This document shows positions 48,101-59,700 of a stretch of 64,000 nucleotides of DNA, piece by piece. Position 1 is the first letter of the stretch. Each line of letters opens with the position of its first letter. Below the pieces are notes generated by a model. It worked only from the letters and a program-made list of their open reading frames with translations. It ran no database searches and was not told the DNA's origin. The translations under genes were made by a program, and so were the position numbers. The DNA is from Eucalyptus grandis (lineage: Eukaryota > Streptophyta > Magnoliopsida > Myrtales > Myrtaceae): contig NC_052614.1 in assembly GCF_016545825.1 (NCBI RefSeq), positions 17,254,559 to 17,318,558 on the forward strand, written 5' to 3'.

Positions 48101-49359
48101 TGCCTTCCACTCCCATTTCCCCAGTCTCCCCCCTTCTCTCTCTCCACTTCAGCGTCAGCGATCACCAACTTCTCTCTCTCTCTCTGCGACTGTGGATTTT
48201 CTCGGTGTCCTCGCTCCCTGCGCAGCAGCTCGCACCAAACGAAGCCTGACGTCATCCTCCTCCTCTCCTCCCCCTACCCTCGCGGCGGAAGAAGAGAAAA
48301 CGGCAAGCTCACGCTAATCCTAATCCTCCCTCTCGCCTTAAATCCCCACGCCCTCCCTCCCTCCCTCTCGTCCGCTCCCCCGCCCGCGTCGTTTCTCGAG
48401 TCCTTCTTCCGCCTCCTCGTCGCCGCCGCCGCAACGCCTCCGTCCGTCGGCCGGCCGCCTCGTAAACCGCGTCGTCTTTCCCGCGCTTCGCGGCGAGTTC
48501 GAGCCGGGTGGCCCCGTAATCCGCCGGGTTTCCGTTTGGAATTTCTTTTTCACTCCCGGCTTGTGATCGCGCGGGGATCGGGAGCTCTGTCGAGCGGGCT
48601 GAGTTCGAGGCGAGTCGGAATCCGAGTCGGACGCGACTTGATCCGAGATTCGTGCGGCGATTCCGTCTCGGCTCGGTTTTCGAAGCGGTCGACTTCGAGT
48701 TCGGGCTGTTGCGATTCTCCTCGCTGGTGAACGCGCTTTCTTCGCCTTTTAGTCGTTGTACGGAGTCTTCTTCGTTGAGCGTTGACTGCCGAGTGCTTTT
48801 TTTGAGCTCGCTTTATTAGCTTCGCAGTTTGTCGGTACCGGTGCTCGTCGTCCTCCGATTGTGCTTTTTCGAATTCGCATGGAGACGTTGCATTTTGTTT
48901 GTTGAGTTTTCTGGATTGTTGATAGTTAACCGTGGAAGTTGACGACAGCGTTGATGGCGTGATCGGGACGGTTGTTCTGAGTTAGGATCGATTTGCTACT
49001 AAGCTCGCGAACTTTTTATTGTATAGCCTTTCGTTGCGTCCATGGTGATCTCGGTTCTGTCGTCATGGTTGGAAATGATCGAGGAATAACGGAGCTCCTT
49101 TTTTGTTCCTATGGATTAGGCAGTCGAAAAGAGATGAATCGGTCCTCTATCTGCGCTGTTCTGATCTCGGTTCTTATGTGTGATTATCTGATGTTTTCAT
49201 TTGTCGATGGCCTTTTCAAGTTTTCCATTGTTTTAATCAATGGCAGGATCTTATTCGCAATTTTAAATTCTCGATTTGCAGAGGAGGAGATCGGGGGATT
49301 CCATTGGTGGCTCTTGATGCTAAGAAGAGTTGTTGTGAATCTGGATTCTCTGAGAGCAC
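42200..49359. other. Divergent promoter region of unit 2 with a 4.75-kb unmatched segment
   Basis: 42200-43521 and 48275-49359 match unit 1. The middle (43522-48274) does not. It holds GAGGTC-like repeats at 44200-44250, (AAT)n at about 45220-45241, AT-rich dispersed repeat at 47396-47735, and no recognised gene. The CT-rich 48090-48200 just before homology resumes looks like a normal plant leader, so unit 2 may keep the original VAP promoter. An open frame on the minus strand at 43481-43852 is unrecognised. Confidence 0.6.
43481..43852 (-). other. Unrecognised 123-codon open frame
   Basis: Opens MFGFPDVIAAMPF and includes KRTKQDLIDSATAC and LTWDVLSALKNTS, a composition more protein-like than most chance frames here. 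The frame overlaps a 157-codon plus-strand ORF (43554-44027), and only one can be real. Its 3' end runs into DNA shared with unit 1, so a complete gene is unlikely. It could be a captured exon or transposon fragment. Confidence 0.15.
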
Positions 49360-52121
49360 ATGGAGTGGCAGCTTCTGGACATTCAGCCTCGTGAACTCAA
49401 ATTTATATGTAAGGCTCTGGGAATTAGATACACAACGCTAGCTTCTTCCTATAAATCTGCTTCGGGAGGAATATACAGTGGGAACAGTACTTGTAATATT
49501 GAAGTATTTCGCCAAAAGTAGCAAACCTTTTATTCCACATGTATGCTTCTGAAATTGTCGATGTTTGTTTGGTATCCTCTATCATGAATTTTGCATTGAG
49601 ATTATTTGGTCACTGCTTTGCGTCTTCTTTTTCTTCTCATGCTTTTTGAAGTTAACCCGCACAAAGTTGAGGAATGTGAACTAATTACTGCTTATCTATT
49701 TCTCTCGTTGCTAGTTGAGCTGAAGAAGCAAAGTACGTGTACCATCCGACTCGTGAATCGTTCTCGTCAATATGTCGCTTTTAAGGTAAAATAACCTATC
49801 ATTTGACAGTGTTTTGGTAGCTTAATATTGCCAGGATTCAAAATCTGAATATGAAGTAATCTGAAACTGGAAACTACTACTGTGGCAGGTCAAAACTACA
49901 TCTCCAAAGAAATATTGTGTTCAACCAAATGCTGGAGTTATTGCCCCAGAATCTTCATGCAATTTCAATGGTATGCCATCTTATCGACATTTACTGTGAA
50001 ACTGGTGTATATGTCTGGTCATCTTGTTGAAATGCCTGAGTTTTAGGTAAGGATGGGTATATTGGTCTCTGAGTCAAGCACGCACAAGAAGTTATTAGGA
50101 GTTTCCAAGTTTACGATTTTAATTGTTGAAATGCCATGATTGTGGAGAACGAATAATCAAATGTTTACTATTTGAAACATTTGATCTATGATTAAAGATG
50201 TGGGGTTCTCTCCTCCTATAGAAATTGTGAGTTGGACGTTAGAGAGGAGCGAGTATTAAAATCACAGATATATCAACAGGATTTTCATGAATGCTAATTT
50301 TCATTTCACATGTTTCTTTTCACATTGCTTAGAAATTCAAATCATACATACAAAGATTTCGCATTCTTGTGGAACAGAAATGAGCGGAATATGTTAGTGA
50401 TATAGCATATTGGACATGTTCAGTTCTTTGGCTTCTTTTTGTTTTGGTGAGGATTATCATGCCGTACTGGTCAGTAAATAAAACCAAGACCATATTAGAC
50501 CACTAAGATTGATATTTGGCATTTCAGTGGTAATGCTGAGTTTCTTACCGTGTATGTCATGTCAATTGTAGTTAAAATGCAAGCTCAACGTACTGCTCCC
50601 ACGGATATGATATGCAAAGACAAGTTCTTAGTCCAAGGAACTGTTGTTCCTCCTGGTACAACAGACGAGGACATCACATCTGCCATGGTACGGATTTTCT
50701 TCCCACAGAGCCCGAATTTTATTATTTTGTTGCTTTCTCATTTGTGTGTCTATCAGTTTGCAAAGGATGAAGGCAGGTACGTAGAAGAGAACAAACTCCG
50801 GGTGTCCCTCATCAGTCCGCCTCATTCACCAGACTTGTCACCAATCAATGGGACATTTACGCTGGGTCTAAATGAAGCTTCAGTTAAAAAAGAGGAAGAA
50901 CTGAGTGGAGTTGACTTCATCAAGATATTAAACAATGGGGACTTGCATGTGGAAAAGGATGTAAAGTCAGAGGAGAAAGGGAACCTAGCAGAGTTGATTG
51001 CGATGAAAGCGGCAAAAGATGTAAAGTCAGAGGAGAAAAATAACTTAGAGGAGGAGATTGTTGTAAAGACAGCAAAGGATGTGAAGTTAGAGGAGGAAAA
51101 GAACTTACCAGAGGAGACTGTGATGAAAGCAGCGAGGGATGTGAAATCAGAAGAGAGAGAAAGCTTGGCAGAGGAGATTGTGATGAAGGCAGCAAAGGAT
51201 GTGAAGTCAGACAACGAAAACAACTTGGCAGAGGAGATTGTGGTGGAGAAGGCAAAGGATGTAGCATCGCAGCCATTTGTGACCACAAGTATGGAGGAAG
51301 TGAGTTTATCCAGAGATGTGGTGGAGCCAAAGTCAAAACCAAATGAAGTTGAATCAAGACTCAGCGAGGTTAGTCTAGAAATTCGGGTTTAATTCGTCTT
51401 GTTTGGTGGAGTTTACTTCTCCATGATTGAATGAATATGTTCATGGCAGTGTTTACTCATGTCTGCATCAGCACGGAGCTGTCCATGTATGTTCGTGTGT
51501 TCCTGTACTTACCATTTGACTACTGCATGGAATAGAGTCGCTATAACTTTAAATTGGCTGATTTGGTTTTTTTTAATATGACCATGCCCTACTGCTATTT
51601 TGATTTTGGCAATTCGTTAATCATTTTAATAGAATGTCGTCGCTTGTTGTCAATATTGAACCACGGGCATTGCTATTTTGATTTTGGCAATTCAGTAATC
51701 GTTTTAATAGAATGTTGTCGCTTGTTGTCAATATTGAACCACGGGCGTTTGGTATACTTTCATTGCCTAAATTCCAGGGACAGATTAATGAAGTTTTCAT
51801 GTGGATCCTTTGTAGGTTGAAGCTACCATTGCAAAGCTTATGGAAGACAGGAGATCGAACACTCAAGACATAGCATTTTTGAGAGAGAAACTAGTAAGTT
51901 TCTCAATGGCAGATTCCCAATCTTTTTTTTTTCCTTCTTTCTTAATTTGTCTCACTTTCACGAACTGCCACTACCATAATGACAACTCTACCTTTTGTTG
52001 TCGTCTCGCTTTTTCACAGGCAACTTTGGATAGTAAAATTAAACAAGCAGGATTCCCGCTTCTGTTTGTCGTTATGGTGGCTATGATCAGTGCCACTCTC
52101 GGATACCTTCTACATTCTTGA
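49360..52121 (+). CDS. VAP27-2-like, vesicle-associated membrane protein-associated protein, copy 2 (intact)
   Basis: Predicted 369 aa in seven exons: 49360-49408, 49715-49785, 49889-49970, 50572-50687, 50757-51368, 51816-51893, 52020-52121. Residues 1-125 or so form the MSP domain (ELKFIFELKKQ, FKVKTTSPKKYCVQP, CKDKFLVQGTVVPPGTTDED), which in this family binds FFAT motifs. Residues 173-272 are five 20-aa charged repeats. A short coiled coil (VEATIAKLMEDRRSNTQDIA) and a C-terminal membrane segment (FPLLFVVMVAMISATLGYLL) make it a tail-anchored ER protein. The closest remembered relative is Arabidopsis VAP27-2 (At1g08820). The exon 5 donor is GAG|GTTAGT; if unspliced, the frame reads 8 codons further to a stop at 51392. 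eIF2B-epsilon follows 1.7 kb downstream on the same strand. Confidence 0.93.
50955..51254 (+). repeat. Coding minisatellite in VAP copy 2, five 60-bp units
   Basis: Units at residues 173-192, 193-212, 213-232, 233-252 and 253-272 follow the pattern KDVKSEEKNNLAEEIVMKAA. They are rich in Lys and Glu and probably helical. Confidence 0.95.
51593..51748. repeat. 78-bp tandem duplication in VAP copy 2 intron 5
   Basis: TGCTATTTTGATTTTGGCAA starts both 51593 and 51671 and the units end CCACGGGC. Unit 1 has a single copy (about 35402-35480), so this arose after the large duplication. Confidence 0.9.
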
Positions 52122-53786
52122 ATCGGCATCCCTCTTATACAAAGTGAGGCAGGCTCATACTTAGTGTGATAGGAGATAAAAAGGTAGGTCGTCACTTGTC
52201 AGATTGCTTTGCTCTGGTCTTCAATTGGTTGTCGAAGGCACAGAGAGGTAGTGGTAGCATCAACACTTCTTATCCGGTATAGTTTGCTTGTTGTAGTCGC
52301 TGTGGCTGTAAATGTGAATTTTATACGAACAGAATTGCTTGGAAGCTAAATTTATTCTGGCAAGAGATTCTGGATAGCTATTCGATGACCATAAGAATGA
52401 TAATCGTGCATTTGATAGGGGTAGAAATTCATATCCCGACCTTCGGCGCATCTTCTTGTGCTTCCAGCACGGCATATTCGTAAGTGCCCTCTACGCTGGA
52501 GAAGCATCGGCTCACGAGTGCAATATTGGGAGTGGTCTCATTCTGAGGCTGCTTGATGGACAGTTGGCGTTGGTGATGGATCCTGAGAACGGAATGGTAG
52601 CAAGTCAAATGTATTCGCTACGAACTCGGGTTTTCTTCCGTGATCTGCGAATCGATGACAAGCTTTCTGTGATTGGTAACAGCTGTAAACAGACGTAATA
52701 CATTGAGTTTCTACGCGACTCGATTCAATGAACATCAAAGACCTTGGACTTTGAGTCGAACATAGCTTTACAGTCGCTGTCGTTTAGTACTTTGGATGAC
52801 TAAGGGCAAATGGTACCGGAAGAATCAAAACAAAAGTAACTCTCTTTCAACGTCGAGATATTTAACTTTAGCGCTTTAACTTTGGTCAAATGTAATGAGC
52901 TCATTAAACTTTTAATTTATGTAATATGATTCTAGAACTTTAGTTCGATACGTAATATAGTCTTTGAATGTTTGATTTATTTAATGCGGTCCTAGAATTT
53001 TTTGTATATATTTAATTTAATCTAGAATTTTAATTAATAGAATGATAACGATAGATATTTTCATATAGTCTAGGAATCGAATTGAACATTTATGAAAAGA
53101 TTAGGGATTATATTGAATAAATTAAAATTTTAAAAATTATATTGCATATCGGGATAAAGTTTATGAACTATATTAAATAAATTAAAAATTTAGACCACAT
53201 TATATATCTTGCCAAAGTTCATGAATTATTTATATAATTATATCGGTTGCAAAGAGCTTCTGGACTAACTTTTTTCTTTCACCTCTTGAAATCGCATGTG
53301 GGTCCGTGTTGGCATGCTTGTGGTTCAAGGCCTCATGGGCGATTGTAAGAGGGGTGAGCATCGGGTCTAGTTCGGAAAAAAAGAGAGACTAAATCGGCCT
53401 GTTCAAGACTACACTCGAGTTTGCATGTTAAGGGAATGCCTTGGATTGCTTGGATCATGGAACCTGATCAATCGCAACAAAACTAATGATAACAATACCA
53501 ATAGCATCTCTCCTATGTTAGAGATTATTATTTTTTTTTTTGTTGAATGAGGAGAAATTTTGTGTGTTTTTTTTTTTTGGGTCCAAGAGGGGTTATTTTG
53601 TTGACCGGGTTAAAAATGAGCTTCACTCGGATCCGTTCTCATTCGGGCTAACCGGAGAACCCGAACATTTTTCTTTTTTGGTATACCGCCGGAGGACCGA
53701 ACACGAGAGCAGGAAAAAACTCCCACTCATTGAGCTTGCTACTCTCTCTCTCTCATCGAGGCGGCGGCGCAAGGAAGAAGGAAGAC
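52122..53786. other. Spacer between VAP copy 2 and eIF2B-epsilon
   Basis: The first part is VAP 3' UTR. From 52870 to 53240 lies an AT-rich repeat matching 35970-36340. A CT-rich run at 53738-53755 precedes the eIF2B-epsilon start. No gene. Confidence 0.6.
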
Positions 53787-56700
53787 ATGGGCGCGCCGAA
53801 GAAGGCCCCGGCCAGGGCGGTCTCGGACGATCCCGAGGACCTGGCGAGCGTGCCGCTCCAGGCGGTGCTGCTGGCCGACAGCTTCGCCACCAGGTTCCGC
53901 CCCATCACCCTCGAGCGCCCCAAGGTACCGCCGCCGCCTCTGCCGTTCGTTCTTCTCCTTCTTCCCCTCCGCCCTCTTCTTTTTCCGCTTCGTTTGCGCG
54001 TGGAGGGGAGGTTTCGCGGTTAGATTCTGCTGAGTTTCGGTTCGTCCGCATAGTGCTGAATTGATTGGAGCGGTGAATTGCGGGGAGATTGATTGGCGAT
54101 GATGTCGGGCGGAGTTTTCGCTTGCTTGATTTTTGGCAAAACTCTAGCGCACTCGGAAATGCGTTTGTCTATGTCTTTGGCTCGCTACTTGTGAAAGAGT
54201 TCAGAAACATGATTTACCGACCGATCGAACTTACGGCTGTTGAGGAGTGGAGGTGATTGATGGCCTTTCCGAGCGCGGGCGATGGCTCGTCAGGGCATTT
54301 ACCGGGCGTTGTTTAGGGAAGGGAGAGAATATATGTTGTTGCGGAGATTGGTGTATCTTGGGATGTCCAAAGAATTAGTTCAGCAGGGTCGAATGAGGAT
54401 TCGATTGTTCTTGAACTGTCAATGTTTATTCTGTGGATTGCGTTTTGTTTAGACTTGTACCCCGCTCGATGCTGTTTCCTGTTGTTGCTGTTCATGAATT
54501 AATGATATCTCTGAAAAAGTTGAACATCAATTCTAACATGTGGAAGCATGTCCGCTGCCGTTTTTTATATTTTTAAGCTGGGTTTACCTTTTGGTTGTCT
54601 TACTGGAATGCTCTATTTGTTGGAACCTTCAAATTGCTCCTAAATTATCAGATCAATTATGTGCATTTTTATTTTTTGGTGTAACTAAGCCTTTTGTTAT
54701 TGAAGGTGCTGCTGCCATTGGTAAATCTCCCGATGATAGAGTATACACTAGCATGGCTTGAATCTGCTGGTGTTGAGGAAGTTTTTTTATTCTGCTGTGC
54801 TCACGCCAAGCAAGTGATAAGCTACTTGGAGAATTCTCAGTGGTATGCGCAACCAAAGTTTAAAGTCACAACGATTGAGTCGCACAATTCTGTTAGTGCA
54901 GGAGATGCTCTTCGATTGATTTACGAGCGTAATGTGGTAAACTTTCTTTACACTGTTTGTCCTTTTCGTTTTCAATTGTTGTTCTTTTTCTGCACTTCTA
55001 AACAAAAGTGCATTGCTTGATCCAATAAAAGTCTCCCTTCTCAGAGTCAAAGCAGCAGTTCACACCCTTACTGCATTGACTTTGAAGAGTGCTATTTCTT
55101 TCACATTCAAATATATAACATGTCCCCATATTGATATCTTTCATTCATGTAATGAGGGGAAAGCAACCAAAATTTATCAGTAAATGAAGGGTACTAACGT
55201 GCATGTGCAACTTTGGCGGTTGTCTGCTTCTCCTTGGAACTTCTTGCGGTGATTTACAGCATGTCTGAGTGCTTTTATAGGATGCTGCGTGATTTGTGTT
55301 GTTGCCATATGAGAGTTGATGAAGTCTTATTTAAAGTGAAAGTGGAAACCTAAGATTTGTGTTTTTGACTGCATTTAGATGGATGAAGACTTTCCCATAG
55401 AAAGGTGGGATTTTTGTAAATTGGCTTTATAATCTGTAAGCCTTTTTGTGATTCTTTCATTATTTTGGAGCCTTTTTAATTGCTGCCACTGGTAAATTCC
55501 TTCTTCTGTATTTCAAATATGTAGCGACTCTGATCTACGCCACTTTTGCCTCTTAAGATACATGGGGATTTTGTCCTTATCAGTGGAGATACACTAAGCA
55601 ATATGTCATTGATGAGGGCACTCCAAGAACATAAGGAGAGAAAGAAAAAGGATAGTAATGCTGTAATGACCATGGTCATTCAACGATCAAAACCGTCTCC
55701 AATCACTCAACAATCTCGTCTTGGAACAGATGGGCTGTTTATGGCTATAGATCCTACTACAAAGCAGCTGCTCTATTATGAGGAGAACACAAACCATTTA
55801 AAAGGGACTTTGTCTATTGATAAGATGCTGCTGGTGGATAATAGCTCAATCACTCTTCGTAATGATATCCAGGTTTCTTCTGTGAAAATTGCCTCTCTAT
55901 GTTCCCCTTGCATTCGCACACTTTTGCTTTTCTGAGTCAATGGCATAGTTGATTAATATATATTAATACGTGATAGTCTTCTTTGCAGGATTGCTATATA
56001 GACATCTGCTCTCCTGAAGTACTCAGTCTCTTCACTGATAATTTTGACTATCAACATCTTCGTCGGCATTTCATGAAAGGACTGCTTGTTGATGATGTAC
56101 TTATTTCTCATAACCTATGCGCTACTAAAGTTCTCTCCCTATGAGAATGTGTTCTAGTCTGTGCTCTTGACCTCTATCTTATGCAAATATACTCGATTTT
56201 GTTTCATAGAACTTTGTGGTCGCATGCAATGGTGGATATATGTACTAGTGCGTTCTTGTGTGTCCCCATTTTATAAGCGAAAGAAACTCCTGTTTTAGTT
56301 ATTCCTTTTTGCTATGATTGCATTTTCACAGAGCTAAGTGCTTATGGTTTCAGATTATGGGTTACAAAATTTTCACTCATGAAATTCACTCAAGCTATGC
56401 GGCTAGAGTTGACAATTACCGAGGTTATGACACCATCAGTAAGGACATAATTCAGAGGTGGACATACCCACTGGTTCCTGATGTGCTGTCTTTGGGGAAT
56501 TCTGCTACTAATCTTGAAAGACAGGGAATGTATCGAGCATTTGGTATGGGTCTTTTGTTTAATTTTTGTAGGTACTTTACTTTCAGTTGAGAATACCACG
56601 CTAGATGAAAGTAGCAAAGTAGCATCTATTCCCCCCCCCGCCCAAAAATAAACAAAAAAAAAAAAAAAAAATTGTAGTATCTTGTTCTGCATGTCGATAA

Positions 56701-59700
56701 CCCTTTGACCACTGAACTTCAGAAGGTGTTCCTGCAATTTGAGCAATGCATCTTAAAAATTGTCCTGTGGAATAATATACTTTTGGTGATTTTCAATCTT
56801 ACAAGGCCTTGTCTTATTTACTTCCTATCATGTGGCTATACCTCTGTCCATAGAGATTTTGAAAGAACAAGGGATGCTGAAATTGCATGGCAGAGTATGA
56901 TAATGCAATTTAAGTGCTAAATCTCGCTATATTTAGGATTGATACATCATAAGGTCATTGTTGGATAAGTTGTTGGTATTGACATGCTTCTTCACTGAAG
57001 TAAAACTTTTAGATGTGATTCATTTTCTGCTATGGTTGTATTTTTCTTTATCCCTTGCTTTTCCAATTAAAAATCTGTCTTCATGGTGAATAGTGAGGAG
57101 GGCCGAACTCTGATGACATGATTAATTACCATATCTTTGTTTTCTCCTTTATATGGGTGGAATGTTGTAGGCACTTTATGCATGAAGTGCTTGAATTTGG
57201 AGCAAGGTGCCATTGCTCAATTTTACTTTGGGATGTAAATTCTCACTTGGTCTGATGGATTCTGTTTACTCAGAAATAGGGCAATCCAGGTCTGCACAAA
57301 TTGGGCCACATACAGTTATTGGTACTAACACCACAATTGGAAGCAACACCAAGATTACAAATTCAGTAGTTGGAAAGAATTGTGCGATTGGATCAAATGT
57401 CTTAATAGAAGGTTCTTACGTATGGGACAATGTCACTATTGAAGATGGATGTGAGCTAAGGCATGCAATAGTTTGCGATGGAGTAATAATGAAGTCGGGG
57501 TCAGTTTTGAAACCTGGCGTAGTATTGTCTTTTAAGGTACTTATCACTTAGCTCAGTTAAGAACCTTGCTTAAATTGTTGTTCTGCTTTTTCTTTAGATC
57601 ATTTTAGATGGTTTTAGTAGAACGATACTACTGAATTTCATGAGACTCAAGATATTACTTTCCTATTTGAAGATTAAAGTCCTCTTATACAAGGAGAACA
57701 CATCCAGATAAGCTAAGGAGATAATAATTTCTGATAAACTTGCTATATATCCTAGCCTGTCTTAGTGTGACCAGCTTTTATACTTCTTAATCACATTTTA
57801 TACATTTGGAAAATCCTTATTGACCTTTATATTGTCAATATATCTTACTTCTCAGGTTGTCATTGGACAAAATTTTGTTGTTCCGCCATATTCAAAGGTA
57901 TCTTTACTTAAGCAACCAACCAAGCAAGATAGCGATGAAGAACTGGAATATGCTGACAATGACAGTGACACTCTGGATCCCGGTGTGTCCTATTAACTTA
58001 CATATTTCTTTCATTGACTTTTGGTGTATCTAGCAATCATCGTGCATCTGGGCTGGCTTCTTAGATGCTTGTTTTGATTTGAAAGGACTGTTGAGCTGGA
58101 GCAGTTTTATCTTGTAAGACTGCTGCTTATAAGGCCAGTGAACTTCTTGTGGCAGCATGCCATGTAAAAGTATGGAATCTTTGGAAAGCTTTGGAAGTGC
58201 TTTACCCTGAAGCTTTTGTTGAGATCTCTTGCTAAATTTCAACTATTTCTTCTTGGAGTAAATAACTAGATATAGAAGCTTGTCAAACAAAGAAACATCT
58301 AATCGCTAAACAGAATACAAGCTTTTGACTAATGCTTGTGTTTGTCTTCCATCTATAAGTGACAAGGATGGCAAATATCTCTCCACCAAGCAGGAAAGTT
58401 AGAGCTATAGTTATTTTTTTTTATAGTTAAGAGTCCTCATACTGAATTGAAAAGACCTATAACACTTTTCAAAAGCGGATCAGTGGGATTCACTGGCTAT
58501 TTGCCTAGCAAAGTTAGAGCTTCAGTAGCAGAGACTCTAACTTCCCAACGAGCTCTAAATAGTTAGTGGGTCACATATCTGGGCTAATGAATGACAGACT
58601 GAGACTTTAAGATCGGTGGTCTCATTTGGACTCTTGTTACTCTATTCCTTGTAGAGACTATGTGATTACAAGTTTCTAACTGCCTTGAGTTTGTTTTCTT
58701 GCTCCTGAATTTTAGTTGCCATATGGTTTATGACTTGAAGATTTTGAAGTGCAGCAGCTACTCGTACGATGGACAAGCTAAATGGAGATTCATCGTTGGA
58801 ATTTTCTGAGATGCAAGACCATGTTTCGTCAGAGGTTAGCTATTTTTGGTTAGCTGATGATTCTTGCTGAAATTTATTACTTAAAGATATACCATGTTAC
58901 ATGTCTCAGCACAGAATTATTCCGTGCAAATTGTGGTTTAATTCAACTAACAGATTGCCATGTTTGCTCTTTGCCACCAAAATGAATTTAGGCTCAAAGT
59001 CACAAAATGATGTTTTCAGATGTTTGGAATTTCTACATATCTAGACTTCACATACATCAAAGCTGATGGAAGAATTAATTGAAAATGTTATGATCGCTTT
59101 TATCACTATAAGATTTTGTTGGCCTCGCGATCCTCTCTTGATTTGTGAATTTCATGTTGTTACTCTTGTATTGTATTGGCAATTTGAACTAAAAGAGTTG
59201 TTTCATTTATACGTGCAGATTGTATTACTTTGCTAAGCTTACGTCTCCATTTAATTTAAAAGAAATGTTATAGTGCAATTTAAGCCTGAAACAGTTTGCC
59301 CAACAGTCACAGCTTTGATTATTTTTATTTTATCTGGCAAAGGAAAAAGTCAATGCTTGAATGAGAAGTGAATTTTTAGTGCAATTGGTTGCGAAAGGTT
59401 ATTTTCCAGCATCCATGGATCACAACATCAGTCCTTTTAATAAATATACCTGTTCCCAACTTATCTCCACATATGACTTTGCATCCCTGCATATAAAATC
59501 TTCAATTTGCACCTTGCATATTGTTATTAGACTCCATTTTTTCGGCTTGAAACATTGATGCAAAGTTGTCTCTGTGTGAAATATGACAGAATTCTCTACT
59601 TTGTTTAGTACAGAGCAGAAGATAGAGTTTATCTTTCCTTTTTGGGATTTGTTGGGGGATAAAACATATGGTGCTAGTTCAGTTTGGCATTTGTGCTAAC

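Larger units (their letters stand above)
38476..54680. repeat. Tandem duplication unit 2
   Basis: Colinear with unit 1 but about 3.7 kb longer, mainly because 43522-48274 is not matched in unit 1. It ends about 26 bp before eIF2B-epsilon exon 2, so this unit joins the unique rest of that gene. Confidence 0.95.
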
